Assembly (NCBI GenBank): GCA_014238945.1
Contig: JABAAB010000014.1
Location: 166,882-230,881, forward strand
Source of the DNA: Lysobacterales bacterium
GTDB taxonomy: Bacteria; Pseudomonadota; Gammaproteobacteria; Xanthomonadales; SZUA-36
DNA length: 64,000 nucleotides
Reading direction: 5' to 3'
The position numbers were made by a program, and so were the translations under genes. Positions within the stretch are counted from its first letter, which is position 1, and every line of letters starts with the position of its first letter. The notes below the pieces were generated by a model. The model ran no database searches and had not been told where the DNA came from. It worked only from the letters and a program-made list of their open reading frames with translations. Positions 53,423 through 62,691 of the stretch are shown in pieces.

Positions 53423-54678
53423 ATTCCGCACGACGACCCTGGCGGGAGATACTGCTTACCCGAAAGATGGTGACCTGTGTGTTCCTGGGGTTCACTTCCG
53501 GATTACCCTTGTACGTGTTGATCCAGTTGGTACCGGCATGGCTGCGCAGCCATGAAGTGGACCTGGCAACCATCGGGCTGTTCGCCCTGGTGTCATTGCC
53601 CTATACATGGAAGTTTGCATGGTCCCCGCTGATAGACCGCTACGCCCTGCCTTTCCTTGGCAGACGCAGGGGTTGGGCGCTGATTACCCAGATTGGTCTG
53701 CTGTTTTCCATTGCAGCGCTCGGGCATTTTGATCCTGCCGTCTCACTGCAGGCGATCGTTGCTACGGTGTTCGTGGTCTCCGTTTTTGGCGCCAGCCAGG
53801 ATATTGTGATCGATGCCTACCGCAGGGAACTGTTGGCTGATGATGAACTCGGTACGGGCAATTCATTTTTCGTCAACGCCTACCGATTGTCTTCCCTGGT
53901 GCCGGGCTCGCTGGCATTGATACTGTCTGACCACCTGCCGTGGGCGGTGGTGTACTGGATTACGGCAGGTTTCATGGTTGTGGGAATCGTAACCACGCTG
54001 GTCATCAGGGAAGTCAGTGATGACGCGCTGGCACCCGGTACCCTCAAACAGGCGATCATGGACCCGTTTGTTGAGTTCTTTGCCCGCGACGGAATCAAAT
54101 CCGGACTGGCCATACTGGCATTCATGTTCCTGTATAAACTGGGGGACAACATGGCCACTGCACTGGCGACACCGTTCTACCTTGACATGGGATTCAGCCG
54201 TACGGAAATTGGTTCGATCGCCAAGATTGCAGCATTGTGGTCCGTTATCGCCGGGGGCATACTTGGTGGCATTGCAATGTTGAAACTGAGTATCAACCGG
54301 GCCCTGTGGATCTTTGGTTTTGTCCAGATGTTTTCGATACTGGGTTATGTCTGGCTCAGCACCGTCGGCCACCACCCGCTGGGCTTGTTCGTGGTGGTGA
54401 GTGCCGAATACCTGGGTGTCGGTCTCGGCGCCATTGCACTGACAGCCTATATGGCGAGAGAAACGAGCAAGGCATTCACTGCCACCCAGTTTGCGCTGTT
54501 CAGCAGTTTCATCGCGATACCACGAACCTTTGCCAACGCATCAACGGGATTTATTATCGAGGCGATTGGCTATACGCAGTTCTTCATGGTGTGCACACTG
54601 GTTGCCATTCCGGGCATGTTGTTGTTGTTCAAGGTTGCACCCTGGCAGGAGGAACGGGCGCAACCGCCGCAATCATAG
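53419..54678 (+). CDS. ampG: AmpG-type muropeptide permease (MFS)
   Basis: 419 residues from a TTG overlapping the xthA stop. About 12 hydrophobic segments. AmpG signatures: GFTSGLPLYVLIQLVPAWLR, LPYTWKFAWSPLIDRY, RRRGWALITQIGL and GASQDIVIDAYRRELL. It imports GlcNAc-1,6-anhydroMurNAc peptides for cell-wall recycling. E. coli AmpG has extra segments at the C terminus that are absent here. The stop touches the stop of the convergent anmK, which acts on the same recycled sugar. Confidence 0.85.
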   Translation: MNSARRPWREILLTRKMVTCVFLGFTSGLPLYVLIQLVPAWLRSHEVDLATIGLFALVSLPYTWKFAWSPLIDRYALPFLGRRRGWALITQIGLLFSIAALGHFDPAVSLQAIVATVFVVSVFGASQDIVIDAYRRELLADDELGTGNSFFVNAYRLSSLVPGSLALILSDHLPWAVVYWITAGFMVVGIVTTLVIREVSDDALAPGTLKQAIMDPFVEFFARDGIKSGLAILAFMFLYKLGDNMATALATPFYLDMGFSRTEIGSIAKIAALWSVIAGGILGGIAMLKLSINRALWIFGFVQMFSILGYVWLSTVGHHPLGLFVVVSAEYLGVGLGAIALTAYMARETSKAFTATQFALFSSFIAIPRTFANASTGFIIEAIGYTQFFMVCTLVAIPGMLLLFKVAPWQEERAQPPQS

Positions 54679-55797
54679 TCAGGGTTTCCTTGCTGGCGCG
54701 GTAACCACATCTCCGAGCAATACCTCGCGGGTCGCACCGGTAATCGGCGCAGTGTTTTGCCTGGAATCGTTCAGCCGTTCACGGGCGAGCCAGGCAAACA
54801 GGAGACCCTCCACCCAGTCGGGATGCACCCCGTACCAGTTGGTAGGTTCGACCACGACCCTGGGAATTGCGTCCCTGATCTTGCGCATCAGAAAGGCATT
54901 ATTGACACCGCCACCACAGACCAGCAAGCGGGCAGGCTCACCGCTGTCAGCCAAACTGCGGGCTATGCTGTGTGCGGTCAGATCCACCAGGGTTGACTGC
55001 ACATCCACGGCTTCGGTCGCAATACCGCTGGTCATTTCGCTCAGCCAGGTGGAATTGAAATACTCAAGACCAGTGCTTTTAGGGGCCGGACGGCTGAAAT
55101 ATGGATCCTGCAGCATGCGGGTCAGCAAGTGCTGGTCCATGGTGCCCTTTGCGGCCCAATTCCCATTGGTGTCATAACTCTTGTGAAGGTGTCTGTTGGT
55201 CCATAAATCCAGCAGGCAGTTTCCGGGTCCGCAATCAAAACCGCCTATCTCACCATTGGCGGGTAACAGGGTTAGGTTGGCAATACCACCGATGTTCAAT
55301 ACCGCCCGGTCTTCTTTATCGCTGCTGAACAGTTGTTGATGTAACAATGGGGCCAGGGGTGCACCCTGGCCATCGGCGCGCATGTCGGCACTTCGAAAAT
55401 CTCCCACCACGGTGGTATTGGTACCCCTGGCGATCAATCCGGGTTTACCCAGTTGAACGGAAACAGGTGGGGAACCATCGGGGTCATGCCACACGGTTTG
55501 TCCATGGCTGCCAATGGCCTTTATGTCACGCATCTCCATTCCGGCCTCCCGTACGAGGTCCTGGGCAACACGTGCAAAAAACCGCCCCAGGTTTTCATCC
55601 AGCAACTCCCTCATCTCCTGGTCAGGAGGCGCAGCGGATTCAATGAGTTGATCCAGTGTCAGCTTGATCGCCGTGGGATAGGGCACACATTTGGCATGCA
55701 TGATGTGCATGGAATCGCCATTGAAGTGAGCCAGCACCGCATCGACACCATCCCTGCTGGTGCCGGACAACATGCCGATATAATGTTCACTTTTCAT
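54679..55797 (-). CDS. anmK: Anhydro-N-acetylmuramic acid kinase
   Basis: 372 residues. The N terminus IGMLSGTSRDGVDAVL is the signature of the family, followed by IGSHGQTVWHDP, LNIGGIANLTLLP, GFDCGPGNCLLD and CGGGVNNAFLM. It opens and phosphorylates anhydroMurNAc to MurNAc-6-phosphate in the cytoplasm during murein recycling. Cotranscribed with the M23 endopeptidase gene 27 bases upstream. Confidence 0.94.
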   Translation of the reverse strand: MKSEHYIGMLSGTSRDGVDAVLAHFNGDSMHIMHAKCVPYPTAIKLTLDQLIESAAPPDQEMRELLDENLGRFFARVAQDLVREAGMEMRDIKAIGSHGQTVWHDPDGSPPVSVQLGKPGLIARGTNTTVVGDFRSADMRADGQGAPLAPLLHQQLFSSDKEDRAVLNIGGIANLTLLPANGEIGGFDCGPGNCLLDLWTNRHLHKSYDTNGNWAAKGTMDQHLLTRMLQDPYFSRPAPKSTGLEYFNSTWLSEMTSGIATEAVDVQSTLVDLTAHSIARSLADSGEPARLLVCGGGVNNAFLMRKIRDAIPRVVVEPTNWYGVHPDWVEGLLFAWLARERLNDSRQNTAPITGATREVLLGDVVTAPARKP

Positions 55798-55824
55798 GCT
55801 ATTTCCGATCCGGAACCCCGGGCA

Positions 55825-57225
55825 CTACCGGGAATTGGTTCCGGCGTACATGGAAGCCGATTCCAGTCTGCTGAGCTGGGTCAGCATGGGTGCTGCTGTC
55901 GTGTGAAAATCGGCCAGCTGTGACCCGCTGAGCGAGTCGGCTTTGGGTAGCGAAACGGTGCGCGGATTCCGGTGTACTCCATTGACAACGAATTCATAAT
56001 GCAGGTGGGGCCCCTGGGCCAGACCGGTAGCGCCTACGTAACCGATCACCTGTCCCTGTTTCACCCGTTGCCCTTGCTTGACCGTGCGGTTGGTGAAATG
56101 CAGGTACTTGGTGACAATACTGTTGGCATGTTGGACGAAGACGTGATGGCCATTGTATTTATCGTACGCCGAGCGGATGACCTTGCCATCACCCGCGGTA
56201 TATACCGGTGTGCCCTTGGGTGCACGGTAGTCGATGCCGTTGTGAGCCTTGACCCTTTTCAGAATCGGGTGATAGCGTTTGGGATTGAAATTTGAAGAGA
56301 TATAAGAGAAATTCAACGGGGCGCGAAGGAAGGCCTTGCGCATATTCTTACCGTCAGGTGAAAAATACTGGCTGCCGTTTTCGGTCTCGAATTGTATGGC
56401 TTGAAATTTCTCTCCCTGGTTGAAGAAGGTTGCAGCAATAATTTCACCGTCACGCAGAAATTGGCCATCCCGGTATACCTTCTCATACATTAGGCAAAAT
56501 CGGTCACCCTTGCGGATGTCGAGTACAAAATCGATATCCCAGCCAAACAGGTTGGCCAGTTCCATCACCATGGCGTCTTTCAGGCCTGCCTGTTTTCCTG
56601 CCAGGAACAGGGAAGAATCAATGCTGCCACTGGTTTCATGGATCTGTGTTGAGATTGCGCGGGGCAGGGTGCTGGCAAAAGCACGTTTACCGTCGTGGTC
56701 AACAACCAGGTAATTGGCTTCATTGACAGCATAACGCATGCGTTTGAGCGAGCCGTCATCCAGACGTTGGAATTCAAACAGGTCACCGGGGCGAATTTTC
56801 TTCAGATTGCCGGTTTCCTTGCTCACAGACAAAATGTCGTGCAGCGTTTTGGCACTGAAACCCTGTTGCTGGAAAATGCTGTCCAGTGACTGACCAGGAC
56901 GCACCGTGACAGTGTCCCAGGGTTCGACCTGGCTGCTTTTGCCGGTCATGGTTTCAGCCATGCTTGCACCTGCTGTTCCGCCACTGTCAGTGGGCTGGAA
57001 ATCCTGCCGGTCAGGCAGACTCAAATCAACCACTGTGTGGCTTGAATTGCCCTCATCATTGTTTGTGTCCAGACCACCCATTGAGATACCGAATAAAATC
57101 AGGGTCAAGGCAAACACCAGCATGCGGGTCCTGGTAATACCGGGGTCGCGAACCAGTTGCACGGCCAGGTCAAAATAGGCAAGCAGCTTGATTGTCAGGA
57201 TTGAAAACAGGGTTCTAATGTGCAT
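55825..57225 (-). CDS. M23-family murein endopeptidase with LysM-like domain
   Basis: 466 residues. One N-terminal hydrophobic segment (about 35-52, MLVFALTLILFGISM) anchors or exports it. A LysM-like/OapA region (about 100-150: VTVRPGQSLDSIFQQQGFSA) precedes a mixed domain, then the M23 fold: HNGIDYRAPKGTPVYTAGDG (zinc His and Asp), KYLHF, and GPHLHYEFVVNG. The MepM-like layout suggests cutting of D,D-cross-links to allow insertion of new murein. Zinc ligands H-x3-D and HxH are complete. Divergent from tyrS. Confidence 0.9.
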   Translation of the reverse strand: MHIRTLFSILTIKLLAYFDLAVQLVRDPGITRTRMLVFALTLILFGISMGGLDTNNDEGNSSHTVVDLSLPDRQDFQPTDSGGTAGASMAETMTGKSSQVEPWDTVTVRPGQSLDSIFQQQGFSAKTLHDILSVSKETGNLKKIRPGDLFEFQRLDDGSLKRMRYAVNEANYLVVDHDGKRAFASTLPRAISTQIHETSGSIDSSLFLAGKQAGLKDAMVMELANLFGWDIDFVLDIRKGDRFCLMYEKVYRDGQFLRDGEIIAATFFNQGEKFQAIQFETENGSQYFSPDGKNMRKAFLRAPLNFSYISSNFNPKRYHPILKRVKAHNGIDYRAPKGTPVYTAGDGKVIRSAYDKYNGHHVFVQHANSIVTKYLHFTNRTVKQGQRVKQGQVIGYVGATGLAQGPHLHYEFVVNGVHRNPRTVSLPKADSLSGSQLADFHTTAAPMLTQLSRLESASMYAGTNSR

Positions 57226-57417
57226 ACGGGTAACTGATCATCATGGCTGTTGGGCATTCGGTTGGCAGAGCGCTAGTGCGAACCTTAACGACAGGTGACT
57301 GATTGGTCAATATTGACGTCTGAATTTGGTCATGGGGGTGGAGGCCCGGGGAACAAGGCAATACAATGCAAACCATGTTACCCAGGGTATGGGCTGCCAC
57401 AACAAGCGGACAGAACT

Positions 57418-58617
57418 ATGACAGATGTAAAACAAGCGCTCGGATTGATCAGCCGCGGCACTGAAGAGATCATCAAGGTCGAGGACCTGCAACAAAAGCT
57501 TGAATCGGGCCGTACGTTGCGTATCAAGGTCGGCTTTGACCCCACGGCGCCCGATCTGCATATCGGCCATACGGTGGTGATCAACAAGATGCGCCAGTTC
57601 CAGGACCTGGGACACGAAGTGACATTTCTGATCGGTGACTTTACCGGCATGATCGGTGACCCCACCGGTAAGAGCGCGACCCGTAAACCACTGACGCCGG
57701 AACAGGTCAGGGAAAATGCGGAGACCTATGCAACCCAGGTTTTCAAGGTGCTTGATCGCGACAAGACCCGGGTACGCTTCAACTCTGAATGGATGAGCGC
57801 GCTGGGTTCAGAGGGCATGATACGCTTGGCGGCGAAATACACCGTGGCACGTATCCTGGAACGTGATGATTTTGAAAACCGTTACCGCAGTGGGCAACCC
57901 ATTGGTATACATGAACTGCTTTACCCATTGGCGCAGGGTTACGATTCGGTGATGTTGAAAACCGACGTTGAAATGGGTGGCACCGACCAGAAGTTCAACC
58001 TGCTGGTGGGCAGGCATCTGCAACAGCACTATGGACAGAAACCGCAGGTCATCATCACCTTGCCATTGCTTGAAGGTCTCGACGGTGTGCAAAAAATGTC
58101 CAAGTCATTGAACAACTATGTGGGAATCACCGAGACACCGGACGAGATGTTCGGCAAGTTGATGTCGATCTCGGATGAAATGATGTGGCGCTATTTTGAC
58201 CTGCTCAGTTTTCGTGGCAACGATGAACTGGCATCCTTCAGACTACAGGTGGCAGAAGGTAAAAACCCACGTGACATCAAGTTCCTTCTTTGCGAGGAAA
58301 TCGTAGAGCGATTCCACGACCGCAAGGCGGCGGACGCCGCCCGGGAAACGTTTATTGCCCGTTTTCGTGGTGGCGCCATGCCGGAGGATATTCCTGAAAA
58401 GACACTGGATGCCGGTGCACAGGGGATCGGTATTGCTGCCGCCCTGAGCGGATGCAAGTTGACCAGCAGTAACTCCGAGGCCTTTCGCATGATCAAGCAG
58501 GGTGGCGTGCGAATTGATGGTGAGAAAATTTCGGACCGGTCGCTGGTGCTTGCCAGAGGGTTCGAGGGAATCCTGCAGGTGGGTAAACGCAAATTCTGTA
58601 AAGTTCATGTCAAGTAA
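57418..58617 (+). CDS. tyrS: Tyrosyl-tRNA synthetase
   Basis: 399 residues from ATG 57418; an upstream in-frame start at 57295 adds 41 residues without family support. Class I motifs: [13 protein letters not shown] (HIGH), [23 protein letters not shown] (KMSKS), and tyrosine recognition in [30 protein letters not shown]-terminal S4 domain follows ([18 protein letters not shown]). The sequence is of the TyrZ-like type common outside enterics. The 3' end overlaps tyrA by 11 bases, tying tRNA charging to tyrosine synthesis. Confidence 0.95.
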   Translation: MTDVKQALGLISRGTEEIIKVEDLQQKLESGRTLRIKVGFDPTAPDLHIGHTVVINKMRQFQDLGHEVTFLIGDFTGMIGDPTGKSATRKPLTPEQVRENAETYATQVFKVLDRDKTRVRFNSEWMSALGSEGMIRLAAKYTVARILERDDFENRYRSGQPIGIHELLYPLAQGYDSVMLKTDVEMGGTDQKFNLLVGRHLQQHYGQKPQVIITLPLLEGLDGVQKMSKSLNNYVGITETPDEMFGKLMSISDEMMWRYFDLLSFRGNDELASFRLQVAEGKNPRDIKFLLCEEIVERFHDRKAADAARETFIARFRGGAMPEDIPEKTLDAGAQGIGIAAALSGCKLTSSNSEAFRMIKQGGVRIDGEKISDRSLVLARGFEGILQVGKRKFCKVHVK

Positions 58618-59758
58618 GTCGACCCTTTCAGCTGCAGAACTACTTGAGCTGCGTCAGCGGCTGGATGCCATCGACTCCGGAATTGTAGACCTGATCGCAG
58701 AACGCCAGGCTGTGGTTACCACCATAGCCGAACACAAGCTCAAGACCGGCTTGCCGTTACGTCATTTCGAGCGTGAACGCGAGGTTATCGAACGAGGTAT
58801 GGCGCGGGCGGAATCACTGGGTCTTGCCGGTGGTTTGGCGCGGGATATACTCGAAACCCTGATCCATCATTCATTGGGCAACCAGGAGACCCATAAACTG
58901 ACCCAGTCCGATCACGGCCAGGGCAGACGGGCGCTGGTCATCGGTGGCCTGGGACGGATGGGTGTGTGGATGTCGCGTTACCTGGACATGGTTGGTTATA
59001 TCGTTGATGTGGCCGACCCTGCCGAAAAGACCACCGGGTTCCATCTGGTCGGTGACTGGGAGGCCGTGGTTCAGGACTACGACCTGGTGGTCGTTGCCGT
59101 ACCGTTGCGACCCAGCAACGACATCCTGCTGCGTCTGGCAGACCTGAAACCCCGTTGCCTGATTTTCGATATCGGTTCCTTGAAAAGCCCCATGCGTGAG
59201 GGTCTGGATGCTTTGCGCAAGGCCGGCTGTCGTGTGTGCTCGGTACACCCGATGTTCGGGCCGGACGAGATCGGTCTGTCCGGTCGTCATATTCTTTTTG
59301 TGGACATGGGTGACAGCGAAGCGCTGGCTGAGGCACGCGCGCTGTTTGCACATACAGCAGCCGATTGTGTTGAACTGAGTTTGCAGGAACACGATGAGGT
59401 CATGGCCTGGGTGCTGGGTCTGTCCCACCTGGTTAATATAGCCTTTGCCAGTACCCTGGCCGAAAGCGGTGAGGCGGTACCGTTGTTGAAGAAGATATCA
59501 AGCTCGACCTTTAACGCCCAGTTGAATGTTGCAACCCAGGTCGTTTGTGAAAATCCACATCTGTATTATGAAATCCAGCAGGGCAATGTAAATACCGCCG
59601 AGGTGACGGGACAGTTCCGCAGGATCCTCGATGATCTGGCCAAGGCGGTTGCAGAGAATGACGAGACATCCTTTGCGCGTTATATGGGTGCTGCCAGGGA
59701 GCGACTGTCGACACCCAATGGTGACAACGATGATACAACGGAGCGCACCGGGCAGTGA
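58607..59758 (+). CDS. tyrA: Bifunctional chorismate mutase / prephenate dehydrogenase
   Basis: 383 residues from ATG 58607, inside the end of tyrS. N-terminal AroQ-type mutase (about 8-95): [33 protein letters not shown]-binding dehydrogenase from about 105: [21 protein letters not shown], then [20 protein letters not shown] and the substrate-binding HPMFGPD. It makes 4-hydroxyphenylpyruvate for tyrosine and is normally inhibited by tyrosine. It overlaps the NUDIX gene by four bases (GTGA). Confidence 0.94.
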   Translation: MSSKSTLSAAELLELRQRLDAIDSGIVDLIAERQAVVTTIAEHKLKTGLPLRHFEREREVIERGMARAESLGLAGGLARDILETLIHHSLGNQETHKLTQSDHGQGRRALVIGGLGRMGVWMSRYLDMVGYIVDVADPAEKTTGFHLVGDWEAVVQDYDLVVVAVPLRPSNDILLRLADLKPRCLIFDIGSLKSPMREGLDALRKAGCRVCSVHPMFGPDEIGLSGRHILFVDMGDSEALAEARALFAHTAADCVELSLQEHDEVMAWVLGLSHLVNIAFASTLAESGEAVPLLKKISSSTFNAQLNVATQVVCENPHLYYEIQQGNVNTAEVTGQFRRILDDLAKAVAENDETSFARYMGAARERLSTPNGDNDDTTERTGQ

Positions 59759-60255
59759 ACCGGTTGTCCGATGTTGACTGGAACAACTGGCAGGCCAGGG
59801 ACCCCGCCACCCTGGTATTTGTAATCCGTGATGGCCAGATCCTGTTGATCAACAAGAAGACCGGTCTGGGAAAGGGCAAGGTCAATGGCCCCGGTGGCAA
59901 GGTTGAGAAGGGTGAGAGCCCAGAGACTTGCGCCGTGCGGGAGTGCCAGGAAGAACTTGGCATCACGGTGACCAATTTGAGCTATTGCGGTCAGCACAGG
60001 TTCCAGTTTGTGGATGGTTACTCAATCCATGTCTGGGTATACCGTACGTCGGAATTTGAAGGGGTACCCACCGAATCTGCCGAGGCCGAACCATTGTGGG
60101 TGGCGCTGGACGAGATACCGTATGACCAGATGTGGGAAGACGACCGCATCTGGTTACCGATGTTGATCCGTGGCGAGCGTTTCCAGGGTCGCTGGATATT
60201 TGATGATGATAAGATGCTCGATTACGAGTTGCTGACTGATAACGAAGGTAATTAA
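59755..60255 (+). CDS. NUDIX hydrolase (MTH1-like, probable 8-oxo-dGTP diphosphatase)
   Basis: 166 residues from a GTG overlapping the tyrA stop. NUDIX box: GGKVEKGESPETCAVRECQEELGI, which fits Gx5Ex7REUxEExGU. The sequence GLGKGKVNGPGGKVEKGE and the ends WEDDRIWLPMLIRG and MLDYELL resemble eukaryotic MTH1 more than MutT, suggesting sanitation of oxidised purine nucleotides. It is located in the tyr operon, without a pathway link I can name. The next gene begins after three bases. Confidence 0.88.
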   Translation: MNRLSDVDWNNWQARDPATLVFVIRDGQILLINKKTGLGKGKVNGPGGKVEKGESPETCAVRECQEELGITVTNLSYCGQHRFQFVDGYSIHVWVYRTSEFEGVPTESAEAEPLWVALDEIPYDQMWEDDRIWLPMLIRGERFQGRWIFDDDKMLDYELLTDNEGN

Positions 60256-60258
60256 GTC

Positions 60259-61494
60259 GTGAAAATAACCAGCAGAACATTTGTGGTTTTACCCTTGCCA
60301 CTGTGCCTGACAATGATGTTGAGCTGGGCAGGCGTGGCCGTGTCGGCGGAGTTGGAGGATGTGGACAAGCGGGCCAGGGATCTGGTACAGGCTTACCTGT
60401 TAACCGATACACACATTGATGTGCCTTACCGTTTGGAGAAGGCCTGGGTTGATGTCACCGCTGTGGCAACGGATGGCCAGTTCGATTATCCGCGTGCCAA
60501 ACAGGGTGGTCTGAACCTGCCATTCATGTCCATTTACACACCGGCTGAAATGGAGCAGGGGGGTGGCAGTTTTCAACTGGCGAATCAGTTGATTGATTCC
60601 GTAGAGGCACTGGCCGGACGGGCACCGGGCAAGTTCATGATGGTGCACTCGGTCGCGGATGCCGAGGAAGCCATGCGCAGTGGTCGGATTGGTCTGGCCC
60701 TGGGTATGGAGAATGGTTCACCGATTGATCACAAGATCGAAAACGTGGCCCATTTTGCTGACCGTGGAATACGTTACATCACGCTGACCCACTCGCTCAG
60801 CAACCAGATTTCCGATTCGTCCTACGATGAAAACCGACAGTGGGGCGGGCTCAGTCCCTTCGGCCGCGAGGTGGTAGCGGAAATGAACCGGGCCGGTATC
60901 ATGGTGGATATCTCTCACGTATCGGATGATGCCTTCTGGCAGACTCTGGAGACCACTGAAGTTCCCGTCATCGCCTCGCATTCGTCGGCACGTCATTTCA
61001 CCCCCGGTTTTGAACGCAATATGAGTGACGAGATGATCATCGCACTGGCAAAAAATGGCGGTGTTATCCAGATCAACTGGGGTTCATCTTTTCTAACTGC
61101 CGTGGCCAATGAATACTCGGTGGCATATTGGCAACTGAGCGAAAACTGGGCAGAAGAAAACGGCTTTGACGAAGACGCGCCCGAGGTCAAACAGTTCGCA
61201 AAGGACTACCGGCGTGACAACCCTTATCCGTACGCTACATTGGCCGAAGTCGCTGACCACTTCGACCACGTGATTAAACTCGTGGGTGTTGATTACGTGG
61301 GACTGGGTTCCGATTTCGACGGTGTGGGTGACAGTCTTCCAACCGGTCTCAAAGATGTATCCGAATATCCCAACCTGGTGGCCGAATTTCTGCGCAGGGG
61401 TTATACCGAAGAGGACATCGCCAAGATTCTGGGCGGTAACCTGTTACGTGTCTGGCGGCAGGTGGAAGCTTTTTCAAAAAGTTCTGAGAGCTGA
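60259..61494 (+). CDS. Exported membrane dipeptidase (peptidase M19)
   Basis: 411 residues from a GTG start. Signal peptide about 1-30 (ends SWAGVAVSAE). Renal-dipeptidase zinc ligands: TDTHIDVPYR (His-x-Asp), the bridging Glu in GLALGMENG, and the histidines in DISHVSDDAFW and IASHSSARH. The C terminus has DYVGLGSDFDGVG and the family end ILGGNLLRVW. It hydrolyses dipeptides, possibly D-configured or murein-derived, in the periplasm. The stop overlaps the next start. Confidence 0.92.
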   Translation: MKITSRTFVVLPLPLCLTMMLSWAGVAVSAELEDVDKRARDLVQAYLLTDTHIDVPYRLEKAWVDVTAVATDGQFDYPRAKQGGLNLPFMSIYTPAEMEQGGGSFQLANQLIDSVEALAGRAPGKFMMVHSVADAEEAMRSGRIGLALGMENGSPIDHKIENVAHFADRGIRYITLTHSLSNQISDSSYDENRQWGGLSPFGREVVAEMNRAGIMVDISHVSDDAFWQTLETTEVPVIASHSSARHFTPGFERNMSDEMIIALAKNGGVIQINWGSSFLTAVANEYSVAYWQLSENWAEENGFDEDAPEVKQFAKDYRRDNPYPYATLAEVADHFDHVIKLVGVDYVGLGSDFDGVGDSLPTGLKDVSEYPNLVAEFLRRGYTEEDIAKILGGNLLRVWRQVEAFSKSSES

Positions 61495-62285
61495 TGACCG
61501 CCTACCTCGCCGTTGCGGCTGCAGCTTTGATCGCAGCCGGTCTGACCATGTATTCCGGTTTTGGGCTTGGTACCCTGATGTTGCCCGTATTTGCGCTTTT
61601 TTTTCCGGTCGAAATGGCGGTAGTGGCAACGGCCATGGTTCATGGGGCCAATAATGTTTTCAAGATATCCCTGTTGGGTCGTCATGCTGACCGCGAAGTG
61701 GTGCTGAAATTTGGTCTTCCGGCGATTGCAGCGGCTGTACTTGGTGCGCTTGCACTGGGATGGTTTGCCCAATCCGGCACCCGGGTGGTGATCACCTCCA
61801 CCGAAAACATGGTGTTTGAGATCACACCGGTCAAACTGACCATTGGTCTGCTGATGATCGGTTTTGCCCTGTTTGAATTGATACCGCGTTTTCGCCGGCT
61901 GGAGTTTGACCGGCGCTACCTGCCACTGGGAGGATTGCTTTCCGGGTTTTTCGGTGGGCTGTCCGGGCACCAGGGTGCCTTGAGGTCGGCATTCCTCGCC
62001 AAGTCCGGTCTGACCTCCGAGCGATTTGTCGGCAGCAATGCCGTGATCGGATTCCTGGTCGATCTGACCCGGGTATCAGTATATGTGGCCCTGTTCGCCT
62101 ACGCTGGTGGCAGTGCAGATGAATTCAATGCCTGGCCGCTGGTGATAACCGGTGCGGTATCTGCGTTTTGTGGTGTCCTGATCGGTAAGAAATTTCTGCA
62201 CAAGGTTAAGATGACCAGTGTTCGGACTCTGGTGGGGGTACTTCTTTTTGGTGTGGGTATTTCACTTGTTACGGGTGTGCTTTGA
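61494..62285 (+). CDS. TSUP-family (TauE/SafE) membrane transporter
   Basis: 263 residues, about eight hydrophobic segments in two related halves: YSGFGLGTLMLPVFALFFPVEMAVVATAMVH opens the first, and LPLGGLLSGFFGGLSGHQGALRSAFLAKSGL opens the second. Such carriers move sulfite, sulfoacetate or other organosulfonates and organic anions, mostly outward. Here the substrate is unknown. Last gene of the tyrS operon; its stop is followed by repeats. Confidence 0.85.
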   Translation: MTAYLAVAAAALIAAGLTMYSGFGLGTLMLPVFALFFPVEMAVVATAMVHGANNVFKISLLGRHADREVVLKFGLPAIAAAVLGALALGWFAQSGTRVVITSTENMVFEITPVKLTIGLLMIGFALFELIPRFRRLEFDRRYLPLGGLLSGFFGGLSGHQGALRSAFLAKSGLTSERFVGSNAVIGFLVDLTRVSVYVALFAYAGGSADEFNAWPLVITGAVSAFCGVLIGKKFLHKVKMTSVRTLVGVLLFGVGISLVTGVL

Positions 62286-62351
62286 AACTTTGGGCTCTGC
62301 CTGCGTCATAGCGTTTCGGGAGTCTCTTGGCGATTTGTTATTGCTTCGCGA

Positions 62352-62385
62352 GTTACTTTTGTTTGCTTGCACAAACAAAAGTAAC
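62352..62385 (+). repeat. Perfect 14-bp stem hairpin
   Basis: GTTACTTTTGTTTG (62352-62365), loop CTTGCA, CAAACAAAAGTAAC (62372-62385). An A-run and not a T-run follows on the plus strand. Its placement between convergent genes fits a two-way transcript end or an intergenic mobile palindrome (REP-like). Confidence 0.75.
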
Positions 62386-62553
62386 CAAAAAAAAGTGCAC
62401 CCCGGGGCGGGTGGTCGCTGCGCGACGAACCTCGTCTCTCGTTACTTGGTGGCAGCGGTTCGACGGATCATCCTGATCCGTGCGGCGCTTGAATGGCCAT
62501 CCATGGCCATTCATGCCAGTCGCGCCTCCTTCCTCGGCACCCTTGAACGGGGA

Positions 62554-62619
62554 GAGCAAGAGCAAGACCAAGACCAAGACCAAGACCAAGACCAAGACCA
62601 AGACCAAGACCAAGAGCAA
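62554..62619 (+). repeat. Hexamer tandem array, 11 units
   Basis: Eleven 6-base units: two GAGCAA, eight GACCAA, one GAGCAA. The eight central units are identical, so the array probably changes length by slippage. It does not lie in a recognisable gene. Confidence 0.9.
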
Positions 62620-62691
62620 GGGCGGGTCCCGGGTTCCGTTATTCCTTGCCCTGGGATGACGGTTCGTTATGAACTTTTGGGTTTAATGTTG

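Larger units (their letters stand above)
62286..62691. other. Repeat-rich intergenic region
   Basis: 406 bases between the TSUP gene and the convergent acyl-CoA dehydrogenase gene. It holds a 14-bp perfect hairpin (62352-62385), an A-run, a G+C-rich block with GTGCACCCCGGGG, a palindrome GAATGGCCAT-CC-ATGGCCATTC (62491-62512), and the hexamer array (62554-62619). Open frames on both strands cross the array only because its unit length is a multiple of three; they encode Gln-Asp or Leu-Val runs and are not credible genes. Confidence 0.6.

Noticed and set aside
62353..62619. Minus-strand frame opening with a Leu-Val run that mimics a membrane helix
   Set aside because: Produced by the hexamer array and the neighbouring hairpin; no start signal or family.
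62554..62619. Possible CRISPR array
   Set aside because: The unit is six bases without spacers, and no cas gene is near. No other regularly spaced repeats were seen in the window.
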